Shown here: positions 63,447-64,000 of the stretch, in pieces
How positions within the stretch are numbered: the first letter of the stretch is position 1
Layout of the letters: every line of letters begins with the position of its first letter
Source: Xanthostigma xanthostigma
Taxonomy: Eukaryota; Arthropoda; Insecta; Raphidioptera; Raphidiidae
Assembly (NCBI GenBank): GCA_963575645.1
Contig: OY754464.1
Location: 5,642,001-5,706,000, forward strand
Length of the DNA stretch: 64,000 nucleotides
Direction of reading: 5' to 3'
Made by a program: the position numbers and the translations under genes
Notes under the pieces: generated by a model
The model's database searches: none
What the model was told of the DNA's origin: nothing
The model's input: the letters and a program-made list of their open reading frames with translations, nothing else

Positions 63447-64000
63447 TTATCATGATATTTCAAGAAAATATCTCAAACACTGTGATAAAAAACACATTAA
63501 TATATGAAAATTCTCATACAAGTTTACAGTGTTTCTTCCGGTACATTTTACTATTAAAAAGTTAAGATAATTAAAATCATTATTTTGGATGTTGTAAACT
63601 TGGCGCTTGTTAATTTTATATCATGAGGTGTTTCAATAAATAATAAAATATATGAAAACAGGTTATTAAAGTCCAAATCTGTGGGGAAAAAACAAAAACG
63701 ATTATGTTGAATTTTTTGTACGTGTTCTGTACCTAATCTCTCTAAAGTATTAAATAAAAAATGTAAATAAACACTCTATTGCAGCAGCGTGGACTAAAAT
63801 GTAAAAAATAATTTTTAAGATTTTAAAATCTTTATTTTTAAATTTTTTTTACTTAGATAACCATACATAAACAGATGATGAAAAACTGGTATTCGGGTGA
63901 AGTCGGGTATAACAGCTATCTCCACATAAATTCTTTTTTTTAAAGTTTGACTTAAGCAGTTTTGCATAGTGGCCCCAAAAAAATATTATTACTGGTTTTA
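63447..64000. other. Unassigned AT-rich DNA
   Basis: No gene or repeat boundary recognised up to the window end. Confidence 0.5.

Overview
The window is AT-rich animal nuclear DNA, almost certainly from an insect. The repeat content (Helitron-like elements with a tRNA-Lys-like core, CR1/Jockey-type LINE tails, many fold-back elements) fits Lepidoptera best, with Hemiptera possible; the order is inferred, not proven. I find no intact host protein-coding gene, no rRNA, no intact tRNA gene and no CRISPR array. It is an accessory, repeat-built stretch in which old and younger transposable elements sit inside one another.

The only long open frame (9291-11747) is the reverse-transcriptase ORF of a 5'-truncated non-LTR retrotransposon. 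Three further LINE fragments are decayed: 14527-15112 (3' end with poly-A and a 12-bp target-site duplication, TSD), about 20385-20960 (minus strand) and about 47330-48190. Two short ORFs encode DNA-transposon accessory or transposase pieces: a MADF-domain protein at 45254-45457 with one frame break in an A10 run, and a Harbinger-like first exon at 60228-60356. A pogo-like transposase C-terminus lies at 29608-29832 (minus).

Layout. 1-9 kb: Penelope-like inverted insertions, fold-back MITEs, Helitron-type ends and a 701-bp TA-flanked inverted-repeat element. 9-12 kb: a GC-richer MITE, the LINE, then a Helitron piece with a tRNA-Lys-like module. 12-19 kb: pogo-like MITE, LINE tail, tRNA-like module, mostly unassigned AT-rich DNA. 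19-26 kb: a 528-bp hAT, a Harbinger element split by a LINE, a 22-bp minisatellite, a second hAT inside an unnamed repeat (called repeat Z here), then two fold-back elements. 26-36 kb: Helitron-type copies, shuffled short repeats, a pogo-like insertion whose empty site is preserved in a nearby paralogue, and a second Helitron with a tRNA-like core. 36-46 kb: a 480-bp TA-flanked element, a small GC-rich hAT, Helitron copies in tandem, a minisatellite with alternating unit lengths, and the MADF element. 46-64 kb: a third tRNA-bearing Helitron, a broken LINE, a Penelope-like insertion with 12-bp TSD, a second copy of the 528-bp hAT inside repeat Z, tRNA-derived modules, and Harbinger/MULE-like MITEs with clear target duplications.

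No set of genes works as a pathway. The value of the window is its insertion record: many elements have direct-repeat target duplications that can be read by eye, several nesting events can be ordered, and some repeat families have no name I can give. What may be unusual is a tRNA-Lys-like module carried inside one Helitron subfamily, and a recurring CTGAAGA-stem-GAAACGT block in several unrelated palindromic insertions that resembles part of a hammerhead ribozyme core.
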